From the NCBI RefSeq assembly GCF_018861755.1, contig NZ_JAHLEF010000002.1, positions 248,001 through 312,000 of the forward strand: a stretch of 64,000 bases of DNA, read 5' to 3'. A program made the position numbers and the translations under genes. Of this stretch, positions 25,761-32,910 are shown one piece after another. The notes under the pieces are model-generated. The model was not told where the DNA came from. It searched no databases and worked only from the letters and a program-made list of their open reading frames with translations. The first letter of the stretch is position 1; each line of letters starts with the position of its first letter. This DNA comes from Clostridium sp. CF012 (lineage in GTDB: Bacteria; Bacillota; Clostridia; Clostridiales; Clostridiaceae).

Positions 25761-26044
25761 GTGTGAATAATCAATTTAAACATAAAAATAATTCAGATGA
25801 AGGAGATGTTGATATATGATGAATTTAATTGTAGCTTTTGAGGTGCTTAATCAATAACTGAATATTGTTCGAAAGGCAACATAAAATTTTGTAGTTAAGT
25901 TTTTTACTATATCTATAAAATATGAAATTGGGTTCAGTGACCCATTATTTTGTGTGCTTTCGAAATATAATTAATAACCGTCATCTGAAACGTTAAAACG
26001 AATTTAAAGTTTGGCAGAATGCACGAAGTTATCGTGTTTTTTTA
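25761..26044 (+). ncRNA. Candidate 280-nt transcript with 13-codon ORF
   Basis: The promoter at 25726-25754 leads to AAGGAG and the ORF 25816-25857 (MMNLIVAFEVLNQ, stop TAA). About 165 nt of non-coding sequence follow, including GGGTTCAGTGACCC (near 25930) and a terminator CACGA/TCGTG with seven T (26022-26044). Nothing matched 6S, tmRNA, RNase P or SRP RNA by eye. Confidence 0.45.
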
Positions 26045-26061
26045 TTGCCTTTTTTAATATT

Positions 26062-26088
26062 CCCGTGGATGGTTTTTATATCCACGGG
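26062..26088 (+). terminator. Second hairpin terminator
   Basis: CCCGTGGAT and ATCCACGGG arms, then ATTTTTCT. Confidence 0.75.
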
Positions 26089-26222
26089 ATTTTTCTATAG
26101 AAAAATAAATAAGATAACATTTCATAGTTGTTATCCCTACAAATAAATACAGGAGGTGGTTTCAATGGGAATTTCTAATACTTTATTGATTATCAGTGAA
26201 AATAAAGAGGAGGAATTTTATA

Positions 26223-26549
26223 TTGTGTTACAAGAATGGGAAGGATGTATTGCCAGCAGCACTTTTAAAGGAACTGCAAAAGTATATTCAAGGAGAGATT
26301 ATATATATTCCAAAAGAGGCTAATGTTCGGAAGGCTTGGGGTGAGAATAATGGTACTCGTAATATTCTAAGAAAACGTAATATGGAAATATATAAATTTT
26401 ATAAAGCTGGAACTACAATTACTAAACTTACAGAATCTTATAATCTATCAGAGGATAGCATTAGAAAGATAATTTCCAACGGCAATTCAGAAGGTAAGTC
26501 CATCATTTCTGCAAGTGGAGAGAATTACTATAAGAAGGTCAAATTTTAA
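26223..26549 (+). CDS. CD3324-family (Mor-like) DNA-binding protein
   Basis: 108 residues from a TTG start (26223-26225) with AGAGGAGG 8-9 nt upstream. This gives the family-like start MCYKNGKDVLPAALLKELQKYIQGEIIYIPK. A longer frame from an ATG at 26196 lacks a ribosome site. The central WGENNGTRNILRKRNMEIYKFYKAG and ITKLTESYNLSEDSIRKII form a helix-turn-helix typical of the CD3324 proteins of clostridia. Probably a small transcription regulator. A second ORF with a strong ribosome site (26165-26323) overlaps its front in another frame. Confidence 0.75.
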   Translation: MCYKNGKDVLPAALLKELQKYIQGEIIYIPKEANVRKAWGENNGTRNILRKRNMEIYKFYKAGTTITKLTESYNLSEDSIRKIISNGNSEGKSIISASGENYYKKVKF

Positions 26550-26654
26550 TGGGAGTGAAAATCTCCTTCTGAAGTCGTTGGTATTGCAGCTTCGAAGTAG
26601 ATGATTAATATGAATAATGAAAAGTCAAAATTAAATGCATAGGAGAGGATATTT

Positions 26655-27713
26655 ATTTATAGTTTAAAACAATTAGGCTGGGACGAATTTTATAAAGAAG
26701 AATTTGATACTTTTATAGAAGATGGTTATACCGTCGCAAGAGTTTTTGCAGAGCATAAGCATATTTATAAACTTTATACAGAGAATGGGGAAATGCTTTC
26801 TGAAATATCAGGCAAACTAAGACATGAGGCAATAAGTGACGAGGAATTTCCAACAGTTGGAGACTTTGTAGTAGTAAGTCTTAGAACTTCTGAAATGAGA
26901 GCTACTATTCATAAAGTGCTTCCTAGGAAAAGTAAGTTTTCAAGGAAGGTTGCGGGGATTAATACTAAGGAGCAAATTGTTGCTTCAAATATAGATACAA
27001 TTTTTCTTGTAAATTCCTTAAATAAGGATTTTAATGCGAGAAGAATAGAGCGCTATTTAATTATGGCCTGGGAGAGCAACGCTGATCCAGTTATTTTGCT
27101 TAGTAAAGCTGATTTATGTGAAGATTTAGACTCGAAGCTAAAACAAACAGAAAAAGTAGCTATGGGAGTACCAATTCATGTAATAAGTGCAATTGATGCC
27201 AGGGGCATGGTTGAACTAAATCAGTATCTACAGCCCGGTAAAACCATAGCACTGCTGGGTTCTTCAGGGGTTGGTAAATCTACCTTGCTTAATTACCTAG
27301 CGGGAGACGTGGTTCAAGAGACAAAGGAAGTTCGAGCCTATGATGATAGAGGAAGACACACCTCAACCTCTAGAGAGATGTTTATTTTAGATAGTGGGGC
27401 TATTATGATAGATACCCCCGGAATGAGAGAGTTACAGCTATGGGGTGGCACTGAAGGTATAAGTGAAGCCTTTGAAGATATAGAAGCCTTAGCCGCCCAA
27501 TGTAGGTTTTCTGATTGCTTGCATAAAAAAGAGCCGGGTTGCGCCATAAAGCAAGCTATTGAAGATGGTATTATGGATGAAAAAAGATATAAAAGCTACT
27601 TAGCCCTACAAAAGGAAGCCAAAATATTCCAAAGGAAACAGAATGAAATAAATAGAATAGCGGGGAGCAAAAAGAGTAAAGAATATATAGATCATAAGTA
27701 TCGCGGGCTTTAA
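26655..27713 (+). CDS. rsgA: Ribosome small subunit-dependent GTPase A, non-canonical ATT start
   Basis: 352 residues if started at ATT 26655-26657. AGGAGAGG lies 6 nt upstream, and no ATG, GTG or TTG occurs in frame between the TAG at 26640 and the ATG at 26793. The 46 residues before that ATG (SLKQLGWDEFY..., YTVARVFAEHKHIYKLYTENGE) match the normal RsgA OB-fold front, so the ATG cannot be the true start. Circularly permuted GTPase: G4-like LLSKADL, G1 GSSGVGKST, G3 DTPGM; zinc site CRFSDCLHKKEPGC. It assists 30S subunit maturation. Confidence 0.9.
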   Translation: MYSLKQLGWDEFYKEEFDTFIEDGYTVARVFAEHKHIYKLYTENGEMLSEISGKLRHEAISDEEFPTVGDFVVVSLRTSEMRATIHKVLPRKSKFSRKVAGINTKEQIVASNIDTIFLVNSLNKDFNARRIERYLIMAWESNADPVILLSKADLCEDLDSKLKQTEKVAMGVPIHVISAIDARGMVELNQYLQPGKTIALLGSSGVGKSTLLNYLAGDVVQETKEVRAYDDRGRHTSTSREMFILDSGAIMIDTPGMRELQLWGGTEGISEAFEDIEALAAQCRFSDCLHKKEPGCAIKQAIEDGIMDEKRYKSYLALQKEAKIFQRKQNEINRIAGSKKSKEYIDHKYRGL

Positions 27714-28172
27714 TTATTTAAAAAAAGTAGCGAAAGTATGAAATTTCTCCTACGTGCCTTGCAAACGAACTTGAAACTGGAAATTCGATTAAGAAATTCT
27801 AATTTCAACAGCTTCTTCGTATCGTATTGCAAGTCACTCTGGACAAATTTCATACTTTTAATTTTATCTAATCATATAAATCCACTCATAGAAGTAAGAA
27901 ATTATCCTTCTGAGATGTCAATGACTATTATAACTTATAATTACGAAGGTGAAAGGACGTAGGAATGTTATAGATAGTAGTGCATTCGTTAACAGCATTT
28001 AAGTTTATTGAAAAATCTATCTTTTAGCCGTTATGCTGTGAATTTTTATCTGTCATTATCTTAAAGATAAATCTATATAAGTATATGAACTATTGGTATT
28101 AACATAAATTTTAGATATAATAAAAGTATATACATATTTATTATGCACTTTTATAAAATGGGGGTGGCTTAA
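27714..28172. other. Intergenic region with a long imperfect inverted repeat
   Basis: No convincing gene; a 74-codon frame here lies within the inverted repeat (27733-27858) and is not supported. The right part is AT-rich and includes the GGGGGTGG ribosome site of the next gene. Confidence 0.55.
27733..27858. repeat. 126-bp imperfect inverted repeat (MITE-like)
   Basis: Perfect 14-nt ends AAAGTATGAAATTT (27733-27746) and AAATTTCATACTTT (27845-27858). Matching inner blocks CTTGCAA/TTGCAAG and GTGCC/GTCAC, at similar distances, extend the partial pairing to about 60 nt per arm. No transposase inside. Confidence 0.6.
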
Positions 28173-28373
28173 ATGAAATTTAATAAAAAAGACTTATTAA
28201 TCTTAATAATACCAGTAATTATTTCAGTACTACTTATACCTATTTTACCGGATAAAATTCCTATGCAATGGAGTTTAGAAGGTACTGTGAATTGGTATTT
28301 AGATAAGAAATTCTCTTTCATCATTGGGATGTTTCCATTTATATTATACGAATTAATAAAACTACGTAGGTGA
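28173..28373 (+). CDS. Short DUF1648 membrane protein, possibly truncated
   Basis: 66 residues: a transmembrane helix at about 8-26, then the DUF1648 signature PDKIPMQWSLEGTVNWYLDK, then a second helix about 47-63. Related SdpI/DUF1648 proteins are usually longer, with further helices. The frame ends abruptly after YELIKLRR, and the following sequence up to the hairpins at 28408 shows no continuation, so it may have lost its 3' end. The ribosome site is GGGGGTGG. Confidence 0.6.
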   Translation: MKFNKKDLLILIIPVIISVLLIPILPDKIPMQWSLEGTVNWYLDKKFSFIIGMFPFILYELIKLRR

Positions 28374-28407
28374 ACCTATTACCCTTTCACCGATTCGGAC
28401 AAAAAAA

Positions 28408-28470
28408 TACTCCCTATTAAATAAGGAGTAAAAATCTTCTTCATGTTGCTCAGCTACATGAAAAAGATTT
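28408..28470. terminator. Two adjacent hairpins between convergent genes
   Basis: TACTCC/GGAGTA (28408-28430), then AAATCTTCTTCATGT with ACATGAAAAAGATTT (28432-28470). They lie between the DUF1648 gene and the diguanylate cyclase. Confidence 0.5.
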
Positions 28471-28490
28471 GCAAGAGTATAACGAGGTAT

Positions 28491-29393
28491 TCATTCAAAG
28501 TGGTCTTCACTGTGTAATATAATTGTTTTATTTCTTCCGCTATTTTTTGCGGAATATAAATTTTTATCTGCCTTATTTATAAGTTCATCAATGGTAATTT
28601 TCTCATTCATAGTGATATAGCCACCAAAACTTGATGTTATTTTAATTTTTATATCTTTATATTCAAAAACATTTTCTTGAACTAATTTCCTAATTTTCTC
28701 TATTACTTCAAATGCATTATTGCCATCAGTATTCCTTAGAACTATTAGAAACTCTTCCCCACCGTATCTCCCAACCCAATCTGAGTCACTTCTTACAGAT
28801 GATGAAAGAATCTTTGCAAAATCCTTTAAAACCCAGTCTCCTACAACATGTCCATAATTATCATTTACATCTTTAAAAAAATCTAAATCTGCCATAACTA
28901 CACATAGTGGCTTGTTACTAATCATGCTATCATTTATATCTAATTGAAGTCTTTCATTTATATATCTTCTATTATACATTCCCGTAAGTTCGTCTCTAAT
29001 TGCAGCATCATTCATTTCTTTTATTAAATTTTCAATATTGATTATTTTTTTTTCATTATTAATTATGCTTCCCGTTTGCGATACATCCTTTAACATTTCT
29101 ACAATATATACTTTATCTTCTATAGTAACAGGAGAAGAAATAATAAGGAAAACTTTTGCTCCTATTACCTCCATTTTTATAAAAGTATCATTTTCAAGAC
29201 AAGCTCTCATGGAAATACAATTCTTACAATATCCATCTGTTTTCCAAAACCCAAAACATGAATCTGCTACTATTTCGGTATTACCTCCTTCGAAATTCAC
29301 GACTTTCTTATTAATTGGATCTACAACTCTTACTGTATCATATAAATTTTTAAATATTGACAATCTTTCTTTGATTATTTCAATAATCTCCAT
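28491..29393 (-). CDS. Diguanylate cyclase with Cys-rich PAS-like sensor domain
   Basis: 300 residues, soluble. The N-terminal half (1-115) looks like a PAS-type sensor with clustered cysteines C46, C56, C59 and C65 (SCFGFWKTDGYCKNC...AC), suggestive of metal, Fe-S or redox sensing. A short coil precedes a GGDEF domain (about 125-300) with intact GGEEF (211-215) and the MADLDFFKDVNDNYGH metal-binding region. No RxxD inhibition site lies five residues before GGEEF. It probably synthesises cyclic-di-GMP in response to a signal sensed by the cysteine module. Confidence 0.9.
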   Translation of the reverse strand: MEIIEIIKERLSIFKNLYDTVRVVDPINKKVVNFEGGNTEIVADSCFGFWKTDGYCKNCISMRACLENDTFIKMEVIGAKVFLIISSPVTIEDKVYIVEMLKDVSQTGSIINNEKKIINIENLIKEMNDAAIRDELTGMYNRRYINERLQLDINDSMISNKPLCVVMADLDFFKDVNDNYGHVVGDWVLKDFAKILSSSVRSDSDWVGRYGGEEFLIVLRNTDGNNAFEVIEKIRKLVQENVFEYKDIKIKITSSFGGYITMNEKITIDELINKADKNLYSAKNSGRNKTIILHSEDHFE

Positions 29394-29579
29394 ATCAAGC
29401 TCCTTTATAAATCTTCATTTTCAGTCAAAAACTTCTCATTATTTTCCGGTTTTCACCATTTATCTATGATTATTCATAATTTTCAATTATATAATAATGA
29501 GCTATATACTCTTTTATATGACACCAATCATATATATTATACATTGTTTTTAGTATATTGCATATATCTTATTTCCTAT

Positions 29580-29615
29580 AATATTCAAAATATTCAAATA
29601 AATATTTTGAATATT
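29580..29615. promoter_or_regulatory. Perfect 15-bp inverted repeat upstream of the MFS promoter
   Basis: AATATTCAAAATATT (29580-29594), CAAATA loop, AATATTTTGAATATT (29601-29615), ending 2 nt before the -35 box of the efflux gene. Candidate operator, or terminator for transcription from the left. Confidence 0.5.
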
Positions 29616-29617
29616 TG

Positions 29618-29646
29618 TTGCACTTATGAACAACGTTCACTATAAT
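29618..29646 (+). promoter_or_regulatory. MFS pump promoter with an operator-like palindrome in the spacer
   Basis: TTGCAC (29618-29623), 17-nt spacer, TATAAT (29641-29646). The spacer contains TGAACAACGTTCA (29627-29639), a 5-bp palindrome with a 3-nt centre, a typical repressor site position. Confidence 0.7.
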
Positions 29647-29702
29647 ATATATATATATATTTTCTTAGCTAATAATAAATATTTTATAAAGGAGTGATAA
29701 AT

Positions 29703-30983
29703 TTGAAAAATAAGAAATTCACCATACTACCCATATTTTTTACTGTATTTTTAGATCTGCTAGGTCTTGGTATTGTAATTCCCATATTACCAGCGGTTCT
29801 ATTAGATCCTCGCTCCGCAGTATTACCTTTTAGTTATGATTTCTCAACTAGAACCTTAATATATGGGTTCTTAATAGCCTCTTACCCCTTGGCTCAATTT
29901 TTCGGTGCCCCTATTTTAGGTGCCTTAGCTGACCAAAAGGGAAGAAAAAAGCTATTAACAGTTTCATTAATCGGAACCCTAGTTGGTTATGTTTTATTTG
30001 CTCTTGGAATCATATATAGTAATATTTACCTTTTGTTTATTGGCAGAATCTTAGATGGCTTTACTGGTGGTAACATCTCTATTGCACAATCTGCTATAGC
30101 TGATATCAGCACTCCAGAAACAAAATCTCGAAATTTTGGACTTATAGGTATGGCTTTTGGTTTAGGTTTTATTATTGGGCCTTACGTAGGTGGAAAGATC
30201 GCAGATCCTTCTATTGTAAGCTGGTTTACTTACGCTACACCATTTTGGCTTTCCGTTATACTAACATCAATAAATATATTGTTAGTTTTATTGTACTTCC
30301 CAGAAACCTTAGTTAAAGCAACGCAAGCGACTAAAGTTAGCTTACTTACGGGTTTTAAGAATATTAAAAAGGCTTTCTCTTATAAGGAATTAAGAACTAT
30401 GTTTTTAGTTGCTTTTCTATTAACTGTAGGTTTTAATTTCTTCACTCAGTTTTTCCAAGTATTTCTAATAGGTAAATTTCAATTTAATCAGTCTAAAATA
30501 GGTGATTTATTTGCTTATATGGGACTTTGGATTGCAGTTACTCAAGGTGCAATTTTGCGCCCCTTATCTAAAAAATTTAAGCCTATGAGCATCTTAAGTG
30601 TTTCCATAATATTATTAGCTTTAACCTTCCCACTATTGTTAATACCTACTAAAGCTATTTGGATTTACGTATTGATACCTTTTATAGCTATATTTCAAGG
30701 ACTTACTCAACCAAATAGCACAGCCATTATCTCTAATTTAGCAGACAAGGATAAGCAAGGAGAAATTTTAGGTATAAACCAATCTATTTTGTCTCTTGCT
30801 CAAGCTATACCTCCAATTATTGCGGGTTTTATAACTTCTATAAGTATAAACCTCCCTACAATATTTGCAGCTGGCAGTACTTTACTTGCATGGATTGTCT
30901 TTAAATTATTCTTTATTAAAGAACAAAAACTTAAAAATTCAAAAGTTGCAGATGTGGCTATAGACCGTGTCGCTGAAGAATAG
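29703..30983 (+). CDS. MFS drug-efflux transporter (TetA/DHA1-like)
   Basis: 426 residues from a TTG start at 29703-29705, placed 8 nt after AAAGGAG; an upstream in-frame GTG overlaps that site. Twelve membrane segments are expected. Motif A GALADQKGRKKLL lies between TM2 and TM3, and the DLLGLGIVIPILP start and GRILDGFTGGNISIAQSAIADI are typical of TetA-like proton antiporters. Substrate not evident. The promoter carries a palindromic operator, but no regulator gene is adjacent. Hairpin 30993-31047 ends the unit. Confidence 0.9.
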   Translation: MKNKKFTILPIFFTVFLDLLGLGIVIPILPAVLLDPRSAVLPFSYDFSTRTLIYGFLIASYPLAQFFGAPILGALADQKGRKKLLTVSLIGTLVGYVLFALGIIYSNIYLLFIGRILDGFTGGNISIAQSAIADISTPETKSRNFGLIGMAFGLGFIIGPYVGGKIADPSIVSWFTYATPFWLSVILTSINILLVLLYFPETLVKATQATKVSLLTGFKNIKKAFSYKELRTMFLVAFLLTVGFNFFTQFFQVFLIGKFQFNQSKIGDLFAYMGLWIAVTQGAILRPLSKKFKPMSILSVSIILLALTFPLLLIPTKAIWIYVLIPFIAIFQGLTQPNSTAIISNLADKDKQGEILGINQSILSLAQAIPPIIAGFITSISINLPTIFAAGSTLLAWIVFKLFFIKEQKLKNSKVADVAIDRVAEE

Positions 30984-30992
30984 AATTTTCTA

Positions 30993-31047
30993 CAATAAAC
31001 AAAAAAAGGAATGGTTTGTATTACAACCCATTCCTTTTTGTTTATTG
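30993..31047. terminator. Terminator after the MFS gene
   Basis: CAATAAACAAAAAAAGGAAT... pairs with its complement ending TTGTTTATTG; long stem with A and T tracts in its arms. Confidence 0.8.
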
Positions 31048-31085
31048 ATTTAGAAATCATAGTGACCTACCCGGGTGATACTTAC

Positions 31086-31115
31086 AACTTGCCACTTGCC
31101 ACGTGGGTGGCACTA
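31086..31115 (+). repeat. Palindromic repeat, copy 5 (supplies a stop codon)
   Basis: AACTTGCCACTTGCCACGTG then GGTGGCACTA. The final CTA is the TAG stop codon of the EAL-HDOD gene on the minus strand. Confidence 0.9.
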
Positions 31116-32315
31116 AATTTTCGTAAAGAAAATGGCTTCATAGTATGCATCTGGCAAAGAATTTTCATCTAAATTAAGCTCTTTTGAAATTTTTGATACC
31201 TCATCCCATTGTCCATTTTCATAGGCTACAATTAAATTGAGTAATTTACTATAGCTATTATCATTAATTCCATTTAAAGCATCCTTTACTTCAACGGGTA
31301 TTAATAATTCCTGCAGTACTTCCTCTAAGGGCCTATCTAAGAGCAAATCTATCATAGACAACATTCCTACCAAATAAGCATTAAAAGGGTTAAATTTTTT
31401 CCCCATTTTACTCGCAATTAATTCTGCAAACCTTGCTCTTGTTAAAGAATTAATTATTAGGATTTCAGGCTTATCTTCTCCCATAATCCTAAAGACCATT
31501 AAATATAGCCAATCTTTTATTTCTTTTTCTCCAAGAAGTGCCAGTGCTTGTTTCATTGACTTTATTTCACTTACAAAACCATAATTTGCTGAATTTATGA
31601 GTTTTAATAGTTTAAAGGATAAGGATACATCTTTTTTTATTAAATTCTCTATGCTATCTATTGCGAATTTATTACTACTGATTTCATGCAATAGTTTCAT
31701 ATAAACAGCCTTGTTTTCTGATATCCTTTTGCCTGAAAGTATTGTAGGTTTACTAAAATAGTAACCCTGAAAGTATGTATATCCCAGGGATAATGCTTCA
31801 TTAAACTCTTCCATAGTTTCAACTTTTTCTGCAAGGAACTTTATATGTTTAGAGTTCACCTGTTCCATTATTTTTCTTCTTTGGGATCCTTTAGTTACCT
31901 GAAAATCCACCTTAATAATATCTGCTATTTCTATTAGTTCTCTATATTTATTAGAATAGACAAAATCATCTAAGGCTATAGTATAGCCTGATGCTTTCAA
32001 TTTTTTACATAGATCTAATACTTCCTCTGTAGGCTCTATATTCTCCAGTATCTCAACTATAACTGATTGAGGAGGCAAAACCTCAAAAATGTCAGATTTT
32101 AATATATTTTCGGTGAAGTTAATAAAAGCCTTTTTACCACCAGTTACTTTATCAATCCCTATATTTACAAAGCTATTTCTTATAACTGCAATGGTCGCTT
32201 TATCTCCATCATCGCTTTGGTATATGTTTTTTTCACTATCTCTAAATAATAATTCATATCCAACTAATTTATCATTTCTATCAAGAATGGGTTGTCTGGC
32301 TAGAAAAACGTCCAT
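31113..32315 (-). CDS. EAL-HDOD signalling protein (YuxH-like)
   Basis: 400 residues: an EAL-type domain (about 1-200) with the signature degenerated to ELL in YELLFRD but an intact-looking ALDDF; then an HDOD domain (about 205-390), a catalytically silent HD relative (for example SFKLLKLINSANYGF, LGEKEIKDWL). It is unlikely to hydrolyse cyclic-di-GMP; binding or protein-protein signalling is more plausible. Third cyclic-di-GMP-related gene in the window. Stop codon within a palindromic repeat. Confidence 0.9.
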   Translation of the reverse strand: MDVFLARQPILDRNDKLVGYELLFRDSEKNIYQSDDGDKATIAVIRNSFVNIGIDKVTGGKKAFINFTENILKSDIFEVLPPQSVIVEILENIEPTEEVLDLCKKLKASGYTIALDDFVYSNKYRELIEIADIIKVDFQVTKGSQRRKIMEQVNSKHIKFLAEKVETMEEFNEALSLGYTYFQGYYFSKPTILSGKRISENKAVYMKLLHEISSNKFAIDSIENLIKKDVSLSFKLLKLINSANYGFVSEIKSMKQALALLGEKEIKDWLYLMVFRIMGEDKPEILIINSLTRARFAELIASKMGKKFNPFNAYLVGMLSMIDLLLDRPLEEVLQELLIPVEVKDALNGINDNSYSKLLNLIVAYENGQWDEVSKISKELNLDENSLPDAYYEAIFFTKI

Positions 32316-32380
32316 GCTTTTATCCTCCTATGTTAATTTATACTTTAGTTAATTTTCATCTTCATGCCTTAATTTAATAA

Positions 32381-32420
32381 TTTGCCACAGGATTCGTACT
32401 TGCCACGCGAGTGGCACTTA
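32381..32420 (+). repeat. Palindromic repeat, copy 6 (variant)
   Basis: TTTGCCACAGGATTCGTACT then TGCCACGCGAGTGGCACTTA; an expanded left part, with the TGCCAC/GTGGCA stem kept. Confidence 0.75.
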
Positions 32421-32439
32421 TATTTATCTTTCATGGCTC

Positions 32440-32625
32440 CTAATTCTCAATTCCCTTCATATATTTAACAATTAATTCGTCTAAATTCCTACTTGTAATA
32501 AGCCTTTGTTCTTGCACTTCGGTATTCTGGTCTGTACAGCAGATTTCATTTAAAATATCTCTTAGATCATTTATTCGTTTGTTGAGATCTTCCATTGTAA
32601 TATTATTAAGGGTTAAATTACTCAT
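32440..32625 (-). CDS. Spo0E-like sporulation phosphatase
   Basis: 61 residues from the ATG at 32623-32625 with a GCGAGGTG ribosome site; a six-codon longer frame overlaps that site. The Spo0E signature SRNLDELIVKYM (SxxLDxLI) is near the C-terminus and follows a helical segment MEDLNKRINDLRDIL, the two-helix layout of the family. Such proteins dephosphorylate Spo0A~P and so delay sporulation. Two adjacent Cys (ICCTD) in the turn are unusual. Confidence 0.88.
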   Translation of the reverse strand: MSNLTLNNITMEDLNKRINDLRDILNEICCTDQNTEVQEQRLITSRNLDELIVKYMKGIEN

Positions 32626-32910
32626 ATGCACCTCGCCTCGCAAATATGCATAATTGCTACTATTTCAATTATACATCTATTAATTTTATTTGTTACTATT
32701 TCTATTATACATTTATTTACACCTTTTAACAATATATTTCAACAAATGGTTATTTTTTTTAATTTTTATAAATATAAGTAAAAAAACCATTCAAAAATCA
32801 TATTAGTACTAATATATATTATATTAATATTCAGATAAAATGATGGTTCCACAAAATTAAAAACCCATTTCTTAATTAAATTAAGAAATGGGTTTTTTAT
32901 TTAGTCTTTA
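32626..32910. other. AT-rich intergenic region
   Basis: Promoter region of the Spo0E-like gene, with the RNase J terminator at its right end; no ORF. Confidence 0.5.
32860..32898. terminator. Terminator after the RNase J gene
   Basis: AAAAACCCATTTCTTAATT with its complement and flanking A/T runs. Confidence 0.85.

Larger units (their letters stand above)
25121..26222. other. 1.1-kb region without conventional genes; two probable small transcripts
   Basis: No long plausible ORF. It contains two complete promoter-to-terminator units (25494-25690 and 25726-26044), each with a good ribosome site and a very short ORF, one dispersed repeat (25696-25719) and a second terminator (26062-26088). Confidence 0.6.
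29394..29702. other. Divergent promoter region with operator-like repeats
   Basis: AT-rich. It holds the diguanylate cyclase promoter region, a 36-bp perfect palindrome (29580-29615) and the efflux-pump promoter (29618-29646). Confidence 0.6.

Noticed and set aside
25761-26044. 6S, tmRNA, RNase P or SRP RNA
   Set aside because: The characteristic conserved segments were not recognisable.
27738-27962. 74-codon plus-strand frame
   Set aside because: It runs through the long inverted repeat; no ribosome site or family.
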